A DNA stretch of 64,000 nucleotides from Persicaria tinctoria (lineage: Eukaryota; Streptophyta; Magnoliopsida; Caryophyllales; Polygonaceae), in NCBI GenBank assembly GCA_037127255.1, contig JBANSL010000003.1:18293314-18357313 (forward strand), read 5' to 3'. The position numbers were made by a program, and so were the translations under genes. Shown piece by piece: positions 52,676 to 63,494 of the stretch; position 1 is the first letter of the stretch, and each line of letters starts with the position of its first letter. Below the pieces are notes generated by a model. That model ran no database searches. It was not told where the DNA came from and saw only the letters and a list, made by a program, of their open reading frames with translations.

Positions 52676-54861
52676 TGTTTTACAGTAACTTTTATATCGA
52701 TTTCTGTATACATTGCATTTATTTGGGTTTAGATAGTACAGAATCTATGTAGTTTATGTTTATTTGCCAAATTAGGGAATCTACACCAGTTTCTGTTTAA
52801 TTCGCAGAAATCGAGGCATTTTACAGCAATTCTACAGAAGGTCGGAAAAGCTCGGAAAACCACTACAGAAGTCCAAGGTCAAAGCAGTGGAACCAGTCTG
52901 AGAGTCAAGGCTACTCGATCTCGAGTAGGCCTACTCGACCTAGACGAGCATGTCCGAGCACAACCTTGTCGACAGAGCCTGATCGAGCAAGCCAGACCAA
53001 CCTGGCTCCGGACCCTACTCGATCTCGACAAGCCCTAGTCGAGATCGACGAAGCCCAGACACCCCACCCGGAGTCGACAAGGAGAGAAGCCGAGGACGAC
53101 CAGGCAAGACTCGCTGCCAGCGACTCGACTCGCTGCAGCGGACCGTTCGCTGCCGCGGAAAAACTCGCTGCCAGCGGAAGAGGCAACTCGCGGAAGCGGA
53201 AAGGAAGGACACCGCCCTACTCGATCTCGACGAAGCTTGGTCGAGATCGACAAGCCCCTGAGTCCGAATCCAGGCTTGTCGAGTAGAGTCAGCCGAGGAG
53301 ACTTAGTCGATAACCTAATCCTACTCGAGATCGACTAGGTCTTGTCGAGGTCGACGGGCACCAGTGAGCCAAGTCCGAGACATGTCGAGCACACCTAGCC
53401 GAGGATGTCCAGTCGACGAACCACCCTACTCGAGGCCGACGAGCCCTACTCGAGGTCGAGTAGACCAGATTCCAGAAACTTCTCGACGAGACCTGTCCGA
53501 GTAGAATTGAGATTCCTTGGGCGCGAAGGAGTCGATTTGGCCGAGATCTATCCTAATCCATCAAGTTCTATCATCATGGAGACAAGATCTATCAAGACAT
53601 GAAGACTTACCTATTTAGTTTTATCTTTTCCTTTTAAGATTTATTTCTTTAAAACAATTTATTTATCTTTCAAGTTTTAGATATAATTTTAGATAGAGAT
53701 ATATATCTTCTTTCCTATAATAGCTAGGGAATGAAGGCTATAAATAAGGCCCTAGGGGGCTCAGTTTTATTCATTCCAGATCACAATTCAAATTCAGAGA
53801 CACAGTTCCACATAGAGTTTAGGAGTTCTAAGGTTTTTAGGGTTTTGGCTTTCTGCGAAAGTTGATTGCCAGAATTGTAAAGGCTTTTGAATTTAGTTTA
53901 ATGCAAGTTTCTTTTCATCAATCAATGTCTGCGATTGCGATGAGGCGTGAGTAGTCCACCCACTTATGGGGCTGGGGTGAGCCCAACGGTGGCCATGTGA
54001 GGCGATGCGATAAAGGTCAGATCTTTTTGTGCGATTCATCTTCTATCCCTATGAGCATGATTCTTTTGCGAGAGTTGAAGGTGATCCTTGTTTGTGTTAT
54101 TGAAGCAAAAGTGATCTTAATGCAACTTGGATTAATTATGTGAAAAAGGGTTAGTAACAATTAGGGTTTATGCGAAAGCCTCTATTTGCCTATTTGTTAA
54201 TGACGAAAGTTATTTGATGGAAAGCATGATCTTTTATGCCTTTATGTGTTACTTTACATGGTTATCGTTGTGGTGTTGAAACCCTAGCCTTGGAAGTCTT
54301 TTAGCATATCGAAGTTTATTTATGTCGAAAATCTACGTTTGTGTTTAATTCTGCAATTTTAAGTTTTTCTGCATTCTTGTCGAGATAGACGAAAGCTTTG
54401 TCGAGATCGAGTTGCATCTAGTCGATCTCGAGGAGGTCCAGTCTTAGTCGAGTTGAGTTTCCTGCTTTTTGTTGTCGATTTTCTGTTTGTTGTCGACCAC
54501 CCTTGTCGATCTCGAGGAGCTGCTTGTCGAGATCGACCAGCTTGTTGCTTTACTTTTAGTTTTTGCTTTGCTTTGCTTTATTTCTTTCTTTGTTCTTTGC
54601 TTTTGTTTTAGTTGCCCTTGCCGGGTTTATTTGTTTCTTTCTTTCCTTTCGGTGTTTCTGTCTTTTCTGCTGTGTTTGTGAGAATTTACAGCTATCTAAG
54701 AACTGCTGACGTGCTTCCTCGTGGATTTGATCCTGACTTTCTCTTACTGCATTGGAGGAGTCTTGTATTTATTTGCTGAGGCCTAAGTCTGGTTTGATCT
54801 ATTTCGTTATATTTCATACTCTATTTCTCCTTACAACAAATTGGCGTCGTTGCCGGGGACG
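52676..54861 (+). mobile_element. Gypsy-type LTR fragment with primer site, inserted in the env-like ORF
   Basis: TATAAATAA (53739-53747) is a TATA box on the plus strand, followed by an LTR leader to TCTCCTTACA (54835), then ACAAATTGGCGTCGTTGCCG (54836-54855), typical of the LTR/primer-site junction of plant Ty3/gypsy (Athila/Tat-like) elements. The rest of that element is missing, so this is an LTR plus about 25 bases, not a clean solo LTR. The left edge (TGTTTTACAG, 52676) is my best guess. It carries many GTCGAGATCGAC-like motifs. Confidence 0.6.
52910..53520. repeat. Cluster of CTCGATCTCGAC / GTCGAGATCGAC motifs
   Basis: More than 15 partly palindromic words such as CTACTCGATCTCGACAAG and TAGTCGAGATCGACGAAG, with a few more at 54380-54545. 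No fixed period. The region is rich in potential TCGA and CTCGAG sites and can fold extensively. Confidence 0.75.
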
Positions 54862-55620
54862 CAACTGTTCTTCATTTTTTACATCAATTCCAGAAGCTTT
54901 GAAGATAGGGGTCAAAAGGGTAGCAAAGGGGATGGGAGAGCCTTTTCTGGCTTTTCTGGCATGAGCCATGGTTCCAAGGATAGTGTTGGCCAGATCAGGA
55001 TCAAGGCCATTGAGAATGCGGTAGAGCAGGACCATGGCATTGTCGGTAAGGAGTGAGCCATAGTTAAGACGGGGTAGAAGGCATCTAACAATGATGTTAA
55101 ATGTAATTTTTGCCTCAAGGGTTAGGGATGAGTGGGTGAGTTGCTTTGAGGTGCTGTTGGATGCTTCAGGTAGGAGATATTTGGCTCGGGCTAGGATAAT
55201 GCAATTTTCTTTTGAGGGGTGGATTTCAGCAGGTGGAACTGGTGTAGGTAAGCCTAGGGAATCTGCAAAATCATTGGAGTTGAGAGAGATTCTAACCCCT
55301 TTGACGACAGTCTCCAAAGACCAACCATCAGTGTCGTTCTTGGCTTTTAGGTTAATGTAGAAGAGTCGGGTAAGCTCGGGGTAGTAAACAGTCTCAAGGT
55401 TAAGAAGGTTCCAGGCTGGGGATTTTTTGAGAAGCTCAATGCAAGGTAACTTCAAAGCTTCAAAGAACTCGACATCTAAAAAATCAGAACAACTAATCTT
55501 ACGAGTTCTAAACTTGTCTACCCACTTACCAGCAGTCTCAGCATCTTGAAACCAAGAGGAGGGCAAGGATTGATTTACCTGGATATAGGCCGGGGGGTCT
55601 GCATTCTTTCTGTGCGCAAC
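54862..55620 (-). pseudogene. Sirevirus env-like ORF, central domain
   Basis: Part of a 365-residue frame: ADPPAYIQVNQSLPSSWFQD, LLNLETVYYPELTRLFYINL, VVKGVRISLNSNDFADSLGL and MVLLYRILNGLDPDLANTIL. YYPELxRLFYxNL and the KGVxIxxxxxxFxxxLGLP pattern recall the putative plant transposon protein/env-like domain found downstream of pol in sireviruses. The coding sequence stops making sense at about 54862, where the gypsy-type LTR fragment begins. Confidence 0.6.
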
Positions 55621-56248
55621 TGTTGGAGGATGGAGGCTTGACAGGAACAGGGGCTTTCCGCTTCTTTGGAGACGGGGGAGGAGGAGAAGGAGAGGGAGAT
55701 TCTTCCTCCTCTTCCTCAGACCCCGAGTCCTCAGCGGACCCCGCGTCATCTCCTTCTGGTTCCTCGTCCTCTCCAGATCCCTCTTGCTCCTCTTCTTGTT
55801 CTTCTTCTTCCTCAGGCTCCACGTCGGATGGAACCTCCTCGTCTTCGGCTTCCTTCCGAATCCGCTCGGCTTCTTCCTCGGCCTTTTTCTTAGCAAGTTC
55901 GGCCTCCTCATCGGCCTTTTTCTGCCTCAAGGCTTCTTCCTCAGCTTCCCTGGCAGCATCTCTTTCCAGGGCGGCATCAAGGTCGTCTTCTTCCTCTTCC
56001 TCGTCCTCTTCCTCAGCCAAGATCTTTCTCTTCCCCTTTTGTTTAGCACTCAGGGGTTTCTTAGCAGCGCGCTTCTGAGAGCCTTTGGGAGCCGTGGTCG
56101 TGCTCGCCTTAATGGTGCTCTGGACAACGGCTGGGATGATGGCTTGAGTAGCAGGTTCGGGTGTGGGAGAGGTAGCAGTGGCCTGGCGTCCCTTGGGGGT
56201 GGCGCCAAGTCTTTTGGGAGTGACAGCTTTCTTGGTTTTGGGTGCCAT
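55620..56248 (-). pseudogene. Sirevirus env-like (third) ORF, N-terminal acidic part
   Basis: Starts at the ATG at 56248 (MAPKTKKAVTPKRLGATPKG). A basic N-terminus is followed by a Glu-rich coiled coil (AAREAEEEALRQKKADEEAE) and long Glu/Asp/Ser runs. The 236-residue open frame runs on to 55538, but a one-base indel near 55620 moves the continuing homology into the next frame. Position (after pol, before the 3' LTR) and architecture match the env-like ORF of plant sireviruses, whose function is not established. No signal peptide is seen. Confidence 0.65.
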
Positions 56249-56259
56249 GGAAGTAGTCG

Positions 56260-56700
56260 GTTAGGGTTTCTTGAGAGGTGATTGAGAGGTTGAAGATGAA
56301 GAAGTGGAAAGGGTTTGGATAATTTCTGAGGTGTGGAGTAATCGGGTACAGGATTTGGTTTAAGTAGAGAGAGAGGGTGACGGATTGATGGGACGGTTGA
56401 GAGTTCCAATGGGGGGAGGTAATGATACTTGCCAATTTAAAAACTTCCAAATTCAAATTTCAAATAATCCAAATAAATAAGAGGGAGATAACTGAAAAGA
56501 TTTTGTTCCAAAATAAAATATCTCCAACGGTTCAAGGATAAAAACGGATTTTTGAAATAATAAAAATAATTGATTAAATATCTAGGAAGATATTAACCAA
56601 AAATGTGTGATCCGATATATGTACTCCACTGTTCAGTTTGCAGACCTTGACATAACTCTCAAAGGTCTTGACACTGAGTGGAGTTTGTCTTTCGTAAAGG
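56260..56700. other. Sirevirus spacer between pol and the env-like ORF
   Basis: Non-coding leader of the env-like ORF: AT-rich, no motif recognised apart from a GAGAGAGAG run near 56365. Confidence 0.4.
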
Positions 56701-56711
56701 AAAAGCTCCCC

Positions 56712-56990
56712 CTACGAAAGTGCATCCTTGTTAAGCATCCCAATCTCTCGTCTAATGAAGGTGAACCTGTCCTCTGCCAAAGGCTTAGTAAAGATGTCAG
56801 CCCATTGATAATCAGTAGAAATAAAAGATATGGACACATCACCTTTTTCAACGTGATCTCTAATGAAATGATGCCTTACATCAATATGCTTGGTCCTTGA
56901 ATGCTGAACAGGATTCTTAGTGATGGAGATGGCACTTGTATTGTCACACTTAATTGGAATACCTTTGAGGTTGATGCCAAGATCTTGCAT
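56712..56990 (-). pseudogene. pol: Sirevirus RNase H end, after the stop
   Basis: QMQDLGINLKGIPIKCDNTS, AISITKNPVQHSRTKHID, FISTDYQWADIFTKPLAEDR. This is the normal C-terminus of pol, in frame with the part above, so one codon change separates the two. Confidence 0.85.
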
Positions 56991-56993
56991 TTG

Positions 56994-58583
56994 TTAAGCT
57001 ATCCAAAGGATTTGGGAGCAACAGGCTCCAGCTGCAATGTATTCGGCTTCTGCAGTGGATAGAGCAACTGAATTTTGCTTCTTTGAGTGCCAACTGATCA
57101 AGGATGCTCCTAAGAATTGACAACATCCTGATGTGCTCTTCCTATCCACCTTGTAGCCTGCAAAATCTGCATCAGAATATCCGATTAACGTGAAATCCTT
57201 TTGCTTTGGGTACCATAGTCCAAGTTCCTTAGTGCCATTGAGATATCGAAAGATCCTCTTCACAGCCACGAGGTGAGATTCTTTAGGATCAGCTTGAAAC
57301 CTAGCACACATGCAAACACTAAACATGATGTCAGGTCTACTAGCCGTGAGATATAATAAAGATCCAATCATTCCTCGATACTCCTTTTGATTGACACTTG
57401 TTCCAGTCTTGTCTTGATCTAGAGACAATGTTGAGCTCATGGGAGTCTTGGCTGCCTTGGATTGATCCATCTTGAACTTCTTCAAGAGATCCTTAGTGTA
57501 CTTGCTTTGGTTGACGAAGATCCCTTTCTTGGATTGATGAACTTGTAACCCCAAAAAGAAGTTGAGTTCACCCATTAAGCTCATCTCAAATTCACTGCAC
57601 ATGATGTCAGAAAATTTCTTGCACAAAGATGTGTTAGTAGCACCAAATAATATATCATCAACATAAATTTGAATAACCAAAATGTCCTTTCCTTTGGTCT
57701 TGATAAAGAGTGTTTTGTCGATCAACCCCCTTTTAAAATCATTCTCTAAAAGATATTTAGACAAGCGCTCGTACCAAGCTCTTGGGGCTTGTTTCAAACC
57801 ATAAAGCGCCTTGTCAAGTTTGTAAACATGATTGGGAAATTCTGAGCTTTCAAAACCTGGGGGTTGAGCAACATAAACTTCTTCCTCTAAGAAACCATTA
57901 AGAAAAGCACACTTGACATCCATTTGATATAACTTTATGCTCATGAAAGATGCAAATGCTAATAAAATGCGAATGGCTTCAAGCCTGGCTACGGGAGAAA
58001 AGGTCTCCTCGTAGTCAATACCTTCCTCTTGATTGTAGCCTTGGGCAACAAGCCTTGCCTTGTTCCTCACAACCTTACCATTCTCATCCAGCTTGTTTCG
58101 AAATACCCATCGAGTGCCAATGACTGATTGATGCTTTGGTCTAGGCTTCAAAGTCCAGACTTTGTTCCTCTCAAATTCGTTAAGTTCACTTTGCATAGCT
58201 ATAATCCAGTCTGGCTCCTGAAGTGCCTCATTTACCTTCTTTGGCTCAATAAGAGAAATAAACGCGTTAAAAGCACAAAGATCTTTAAGTTTAGAGCGAG
58301 TTTGAACACTAGAAGTAGGGTCAGAAATGATATCCTTTAATGAGTGTGATGAGGAGTATTTGAATTTCCTTTTGCTAGTCTCAGCTCCTTGATTCGTCAC
58401 ACCCTCAGGATTGATTTGTGGTACATTTGACTCCGTGGTCCTGTTAGGTTCAGTTACAGCAGTTTCTGACGTCTCAACACTGTTGGATTGGACACCAAGG
58501 GCTTTGGATGAATCTTCAACACCTTGGGCCAATTCTTCAGTGTTAAGAATCGGTTCCTGCATGTTCCTTTTCTCTGTGTTCAT
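56994..58583 (-). pseudogene. pol: Sirevirus reverse transcriptase and RNase H (stop near the end)
   Basis: 529 residues: linker, DWIIAMQSELNEFERNKVW, IGTRWVFRNKLDENGKVVRN, ARLVAQGYNQEEGIDY, FLNGFLEEEVYVAQPPGFE, ALYGLKQAPRAWYERL, IYVDDILFGATN (active site), FFLGLQVHQSKKGIF, then RNase H DADFAGYKVDRKSTSG and STAEAEYIAAGACCSQILWI. A TAA follows the next codon, inside RNase H; the remaining 92 residues stay in frame after it. RT itself is complete. Confidence 0.88.
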
Positions 58584-58630
58584 GGTAGCAGCATCATCAC
58601 CTTCCTCGTTCTCTTCATGGATATTAAGAT

Positions 58631-59233
58631 CTATATCTTTTTGGGTCTGAAGGAGCTACGTGTTTGTTTACCTCGTGTGCAAGCATTGCACATGTCAATA
58701 CCTTTGAAGTCCATCTCAGGTAGCCCTCTTACAAGCCCTTTGGACACAAGCTTCTGTAGTGTATGTGGACTCACATGACCGAGTCTCCTGTGCCAAAGCT
58801 TTGGATCGTCCGTCAAGGCCTTTAAACAGGTTAAGCTTCCTTGTGCCACTTGATCAGCATTTACAGCGTATATGTTGTTGTAACGATATGCAGTCAGAAT
58901 AACTTCACCTGTATCATCTCTGCACACTATACATCTTTTCTTGTTAAATCTGACATTGTTACCACTATCACATAATTGAGAAACGCTAAGCAGATTATAC
59001 TTTAAACCATTAACAAGATAGACATTTTTAATACTATGGCTGGAATCACTTCCAACACTACCAATACCAACAATGTCGCATTTCCCTTTGTCACCAAGAG
59101 TGATTGTTCCCGTGGATTGCTCCTTTAGATCATGAAAGAGAGAACTCTTCCCACTCATATGCCTTGAGCAACCACTATCAATAATCCATTTGTGTTCTTT
59201 CACCTTGGTGATCTCCTGCAAAACAAACATCAA
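58631..59233 (-). pseudogene. pol: Sirevirus protease and pre-integrase zinc finger; integrase core deleted
   Basis: Reads KWIIDSGCSRHMSG (protease active site DSG), LKYNLLSVSQLCDSG, then WHRRLGHVSPHTLQKL and CNACTRGKQTRSSF, the integrase zinc-binding head. At 58631 the sequence passes directly into the linker that normally follows integrase (NIHEENEEGDDAAT). The whole DDE core (LxHIDLxGP to QQNGVxERKN and beyond) is missing, which I estimate at 1 kb or more. Confidence 0.85.
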
Positions 59234-61029
59234 CCTTTGTGGCTAGACCAATAAGCAAATTTGGATCCATTGTTGGGGTAAACCATATTTGGTAAAATAG
59301 TGCCTTTTGGAACCCAAACTTGTGTTATCCGTTCTTTTCTCAAATGAATAGGAAATGTATTACGAATAATATATGGATCCTTTCTTCTATCAGGGCAGGT
59401 CTCTTTTACATGTCCCTTTCTAGCACAATGGTGACATATAGGAGAGGTTCTGCTTCCTTTAGCCTTTACAAAAGTGGTAATGTGTTGCTTCTTTAAAAAC
59501 TTTGGATTGTAACCAATACCACTTTTGTTTAGAGAGCTTTGTTGCTCACCCAACATCTTATCGAGAGTGCCTTTGGATTTGGTAAAACTTATGAGGCCTG
59601 TCTGTTGGTCTAGAATCTTATTATTCAGGGAGATCTTCTCGTTCTCTAAGTCATGATGCACATTTCTTAGAGAGGAGAGATCTTGCTTGAGTTCAGATTT
59701 CTCCGAATCAAGCGTCTTGACTTTAATGTCAAGACCTGAATAAGAAGCTTCAAGACCTTTGACCCTCATAGACAGATCCTCAATAGTTCTTTCCTGGTCC
59801 ACAGTTCTCTTAATAAGAATGTTAGTTTGGGCAATAAGCTTCTCTTCATTGACAATCATATTAGAAAGGAATTCCGATAATACCTCTTTTGGACTTTCCA
59901 TAAGTTCTCTTACAGTAGCTTCAAGCTTTTCATCGTGGGATTCATCTTCTGAGGCCATAAGACAGATGTTGGCCTTTTCATCGTCGGAGTCAGAGTCGGA
60001 ATCACTCCAAGTAGCCACCATGGCTTTCTTCTTCCATTTGTCACCTTTCTTGGGCTGGCTTTTTGTCTTTTGAGGGCAGTCCTTCACAAGATGATCTGTT
60101 TCACCGCATTCAAAACAAGACAACGGTTTAGTCTTCTTTTCAAACTTGTTGTATTGAGGCTTACCTCGAAATTTTGAAGACTCTGATCCATCCTTGTTGT
60201 TGAATTGCTTCTTCATTTTGAGAATTCTAGCAAGGCCTCTTGTGATAAGAGCAAAAGGATCATCCTCATCGTCATCCTCATCTTCGGAATCAGATCCATC
60301 CTTGGGCTCATCCTTCTTAGACTTGAGTGCTAAGTTCTTGGTGCTAGCTGGAAGTTCTCCATCGTCTTCATTAAGGATCATCTCATGCGTGATCAGCTTC
60401 CCAAGAAGGTCATCAAGGGGTAGAATGGTGAGGTCCTGGGCTTCCTCTATAGTTGTAACTTTTGGACCCCATTTCTCCTTTGGAAGGCACCTCAGTATCT
60501 TCCTTACTTTCTCAACGTTGGTAAAGCTCTTGCCGAGAGAGTCAAGGTTGTTGGTGATTTCTGTGAACCGTGTGAACATGGCCTTGATTGACTCATCAGA
60601 CTTCATCTTAAAGAGCTCGTACTTTCGAAGGAAGATGCTGATCTTGGTGTCTTTTACTTGGCTCGTTCCTTCATAGGTGACGACCAACTTATCCCAAATC
60701 TCTTTAGCTGACCTACAAGAAGAGATACGGTTAAACTCATCAGTGCTAAGACCACAATAAAGTAAGTTAATAGCCCTGTAGTTCTTGGAGATGGTTTCAA
60801 GATCTGCTTGGTTGTATTCAGACTCCTTCTTTGCCACTTTGGTGTCATTTGGTCCTTCCTTCTCTAGAATCTTCAGACCATTCTCTATAATGTTCCAAAG
60901 CTCTAGATCTTGGTCTATGATGAACATCTTCATCAAAGATCTCCAGTGGACAAAGTTGTTTCCTACAAAGAGTGGCGGTCTGCTTGTGGACCTTCCCTGT
61001 GCAAATCCTCCGCTTGCTTCACCAGACAT
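59230..61029 (-). CDS. gag: Sirevirus gag
   Basis: 599 residues from the ATG at 61029, 45 bp past the primer site. UBN2-type domain (FVGNNFVHWRSLMKMFIIDQ, SAKEIWDKLVVTYEGTSQVK), an acidic Ser/Asp segment, CCHC knuckle CFECGETDHLVKDCP near 310, a coiled coil (about 385-490), MLGEQQSSLNKSGIGYN, and a second knuckle CHHCARKGHVKETCP near 545. The frame is intact. Pol continues in another frame; the gag stop (TGA) lies next to the TTGATG where the pol frame opens, so pol would need a frameshift or reinitiation. Confidence 0.9.
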   Translation of the reverse strand: MSGEASGGFAQGRSTSRPPLFVGNNFVHWRSLMKMFIIDQDLELWNIIENGLKILEKEGPNDTKVAKKESEYNQADLETISKNYRAINLLYCGLSTDEFNRISSCRSAKEIWDKLVVTYEGTSQVKDTKISIFLRKYELFKMKSDESIKAMFTRFTEITNNLDSLGKSFTNVEKVRKILRCLPKEKWGPKVTTIEEAQDLTILPLDDLLGKLITHEMILNEDDGELPASTKNLALKSKKDEPKDGSDSEDEDDDEDDPFALITRGLARILKMKKQFNNKDGSESSKFRGKPQYNKFEKKTKPLSCFECGETDHLVKDCPQKTKSQPKKGDKWKKKAMVATWSDSDSDSDDEKANICLMASEDESHDEKLEATVRELMESPKEVLSEFLSNMIVNEEKLIAQTNILIKRTVDQERTIEDLSMRVKGLEASYSGLDIKVKTLDSEKSELKQDLSSLRNVHHDLENEKISLNNKILDQQTGLISFTKSKGTLDKMLGEQQSSLNKSGIGYNPKFLKKQHITTFVKAKGSRTSPICHHCARKGHVKETCPDRRKDPYIIRNTFPIHLRKERITQVWVPKGTILPNMVYPNNGSKFAYWSSHKG

Positions 61030-61073
61030 GATCGAAAACTCACAAGATTGTTAGATCAAAAACAGTGAGTAAA

Positions 61074-61085
61074 GCTCTGATACCA
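61074..61085 (-). promoter_or_regulatory. Sirevirus primer binding site
   Basis: GCTCTGATACCA, complement of the initiator-Met tRNA 3' end, two bases from the 5' LTR. Confidence 0.93.
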
Positions 61086-61087
61086 AT

Positions 61088-62088
61088 TGAAGGTTCGATA
61101 ATATAAAAACAATGTAATAAGAAATACTCTAGAAGGGGGTTGAATAGAGTATGCCCGTTTTTCGCAGAAAGTCTAAAGACTTTTGGAGCTTGTACCAAAA
61201 CCTTTGAAATAAACCTGAATCACAAAGTTAAACAATTCGAACCAAGTGCGGAAATAAGGTAAAGCAAAAAGTAAAGAACACGAGTAATTGTTTACGAGGT
61301 TCAGCGCAACTTGGCCTACGTCCCCGCCTAGGGTTCTTCCACAACCCTAGGATTCAAAGGCTTTATTGAATGCTTAGCTTAGGATCCTAATAGCTCACCG
61401 AGAAGCCTCTCTCCTATACAATTGCAATCTAGTCAACTCACGTTCCCTTGGAGTCCTAGACCAATCTAGAAGAGCCCCACCTCTCTCAGCTATCTAGTAC
61501 AATCCTCTAACTCTCGCAAATCAATAGCCTAGTGTAACTTCCCGAGTTGTAAACTCTCGAGTAACACTTGAAATAAATATATCCTATAAGCTCACAGTGA
61601 CTCTCAAAGGCTTTGAAATAAACAACAAACTCTTGATCGCTTAGCAGAGAGACACTTGGAAGACAGATCGCTTGAATGAATGAAAGCTTCGTGTGTAGCA
61701 CTTGTGTTTTCTGTCTTCTCCTTCCTTTCCTTTATAAAAGAGCATGGAGCGTGAGGATCTTCACCACCAGATCTCCAACGGCTCCTTTAGAATCAGTTTG
61801 ATCTTCAATCTTCTATTTATGGATACTTTGAACGCCATGATCTATTTTGAACTGATCTCCTCGACATGTATAAGGAAGGAAGTAATATTGATTATACTTC
61901 CTGAAATGGTTAGTTATACATATATATATAATATAATGGAAGTATATAATAAGATAAAATAATATACGAATAATAAGATAGGTTTTGTATTTCATCAACT
62001 GTTAATGCTCCAAGGCCTTTGACACAAAACATCCTGTCAAAGCCTTTGAAACATCTATCCCGATTTTCATCAAGGGAGGGAGTTATCA
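61088..62088 (-). repeat. Sirevirus 5' LTR with promoter
   Basis: 1001 bp. TTTATAAA (about 61731-61738) is a candidate TATA box for leftward transcription. Confidence 0.95.
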
Positions 62089-62093
62089 GAAGC

Positions 62094-62465
62094 CTATGGC
62101 ACGGCTGAAGTAGATGGCTCCGGGATGGTCGGTGGAACCCGAGCAGGCGGTCTCCCCATGTCGGCCCGTCGCCCACCGACTACGTCGGTAATGCAGCTAC
62201 TCAAAACGTCAGGGGGCTCTAAGGAAGGCTGCAACCCCATCGTCGCATCGCCGGAAGCATCCCAAGGTGGCATACCCGCCCAGAAGGTGTCGTTCTCGTC
62301 GACCGGGGGCGTCCCCATCGACGGCTGTAAGCGCTCTGCAGACGCGAGCAGATCGTCGACTGTATGGTCGGGGGGTGCCGTAGACTCATGTACCTGGCTG
62401 ACCGCTGCCCGGTCGCTGAACCTAATAGGCCGAAGGGTACCATCATCCCTCATGAGCCTCCCTGC
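62094..62465 (-). pseudogene. Mutator-like element gene, second exon (split by the sirevirus)
   Basis: From the acceptor (ATTATAACAG on minus) the frame reads AGRLMRDDGTLRPIRFSDRA, VDDLLASAERLQPSMGTPP, ENDTFWAGMPPWDASGDATM, ending EPSTSAVP and a TAG at the insertion site. Across the insertion (one GAAGC removed) the same frame continues ASTSGTQEPEPSTSATPAAI into the acidic linker at 50.9 kb. This shows that the two halves were one exon. The TAG may be an old decay mutation. Pro/Ser/Asp rich, no catalytic domain here. Confidence 0.6.
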
Positions 62466-63494
62466 CTGTTATTATGATCCAGTTGAATATTAATGTCTTT
62501 TCAGTATATTTTAATATATTGCAATGTATTTTAATGTCTTTTGATGTATTTTAATATATTTTCATATGTTTTATTGTCGTTTATTCTATTTTAATGTTAT
62601 TTAAGTATTCCAATTATATTTTAATTTTTTTATTGTATTCAATATAAATTTATTTTTATGTATTTGAATATATTTAAATATATTTTAATGTTAATTAAAT
62701 ACTTTTGAAGTATTATAATATATTTTAATGTTTTTTTTGTCTTTCAATATACATTTATTTTCATGTATTTGAATATATTTTTAAAACATTCAAATATATT
62801 TTAATGTTAATTAAATACTTTTGAAGTATTATAATATATTTTAATGTTTTTTATTTTCTTTCAATATATATTTATTTTTATGTATTTGAATATATTTTAA
62901 AACATTCAAATATATTTTAATGTTAATTAAATACTTTTGAAGTATTATAATATATTTTAATGTTTTTTATTTTCTTTCAATATATATTTATTTTTATGTA
63001 TTTGAATATATTTTAAAACATTCAAATATATTTTAATGTTAATTAAATACTTTTGAAGTATTATAATATATTTTAATGTTTTTTATTTTCTTTCAATATA
63101 TATTTATTTTTATGTATTTGAATATATTTTAAAACATTCAAATATATTTTAATGTTAATTAAATACCTTTTATTCACTTGTAATTATTTTCTATATATTT
63201 GAATATATACTATCTATTATATTCTATCAAATTACAACTATATTCTTTTCTATCACACTATCTATTATATTCTATCTTATTACAACTATATTCTTTTCTA
63301 TCACACTATATACTATAAAAAACATTATAATATATAAATAAATCAAAAAATATAGTTTCAATTATATTCTATCAAACAATATATATTATCAATCATATAT
63401 TCTATAAAATTCTATTATAAAACTATATTATCTATCTAATTATATTTTAAAACTCTAAAAATAAATCAAACAAAAATTAATTCAAATAACATAC
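62466..63494 (-). other. Predicted 1,029-bp intron filled by tandem repeats
   Basis: Donor CCACCA|GTATGTTATT (63495/63494) and acceptor ATAACAG|GCAGGG (62466/62465) on the minus strand. Joining keeps the frame (PIPTPP then AGRLMRDD). Sequence composition changes sharply from GC-rich exons to over 85 percent AT. Confidence 0.55.
62610..63170. repeat. 116-bp tandem repeat array
   Basis: TTGAAGTATTATAATATATT recurs at 62705, 62821, 62937 and 63053, exactly 116 bp apart. Each unit holds TTTTATGTATTTGAATATAT and AACATTCAAATATA. The middle units are nearly identical and the first is more diverged. Confidence 0.9.

Larger units (their letters stand above)
51026..62088 (-). mobile_element. Sirevirus (Ty1/copia) insertion, 11,063 bp, integrase core missing
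   Basis: LTRs at 51026-52035 and 61088-62088, TG...CA ends, flanked by GAAGC (51021-51025 and 62089-62093). Minus-strand order: 5' LTR, Met primer site, gag with two zinc knuckles, protease plus pre-integrase finger, RT/RNase H, env-like ORF, two purine tracts, 3' LTR. Large gag, env-like third ORF and multiple purine tracts are sirevirus features. The LTRs differ by about five substitutions, one G and an 8-bp AT indel (by eye), so the insertion is recent. The integrase core is absent and RNase H has a stop, so it must have been moved by proteins from another copy. Confidence 0.92.

Noticed and set aside
52910..53520. Regular-looking GTCGAGATCGAC repeats as a CRISPR or satellite
   Set aside because: No constant period or spacer length, and they lie inside an LTR with TATA box and primer site.
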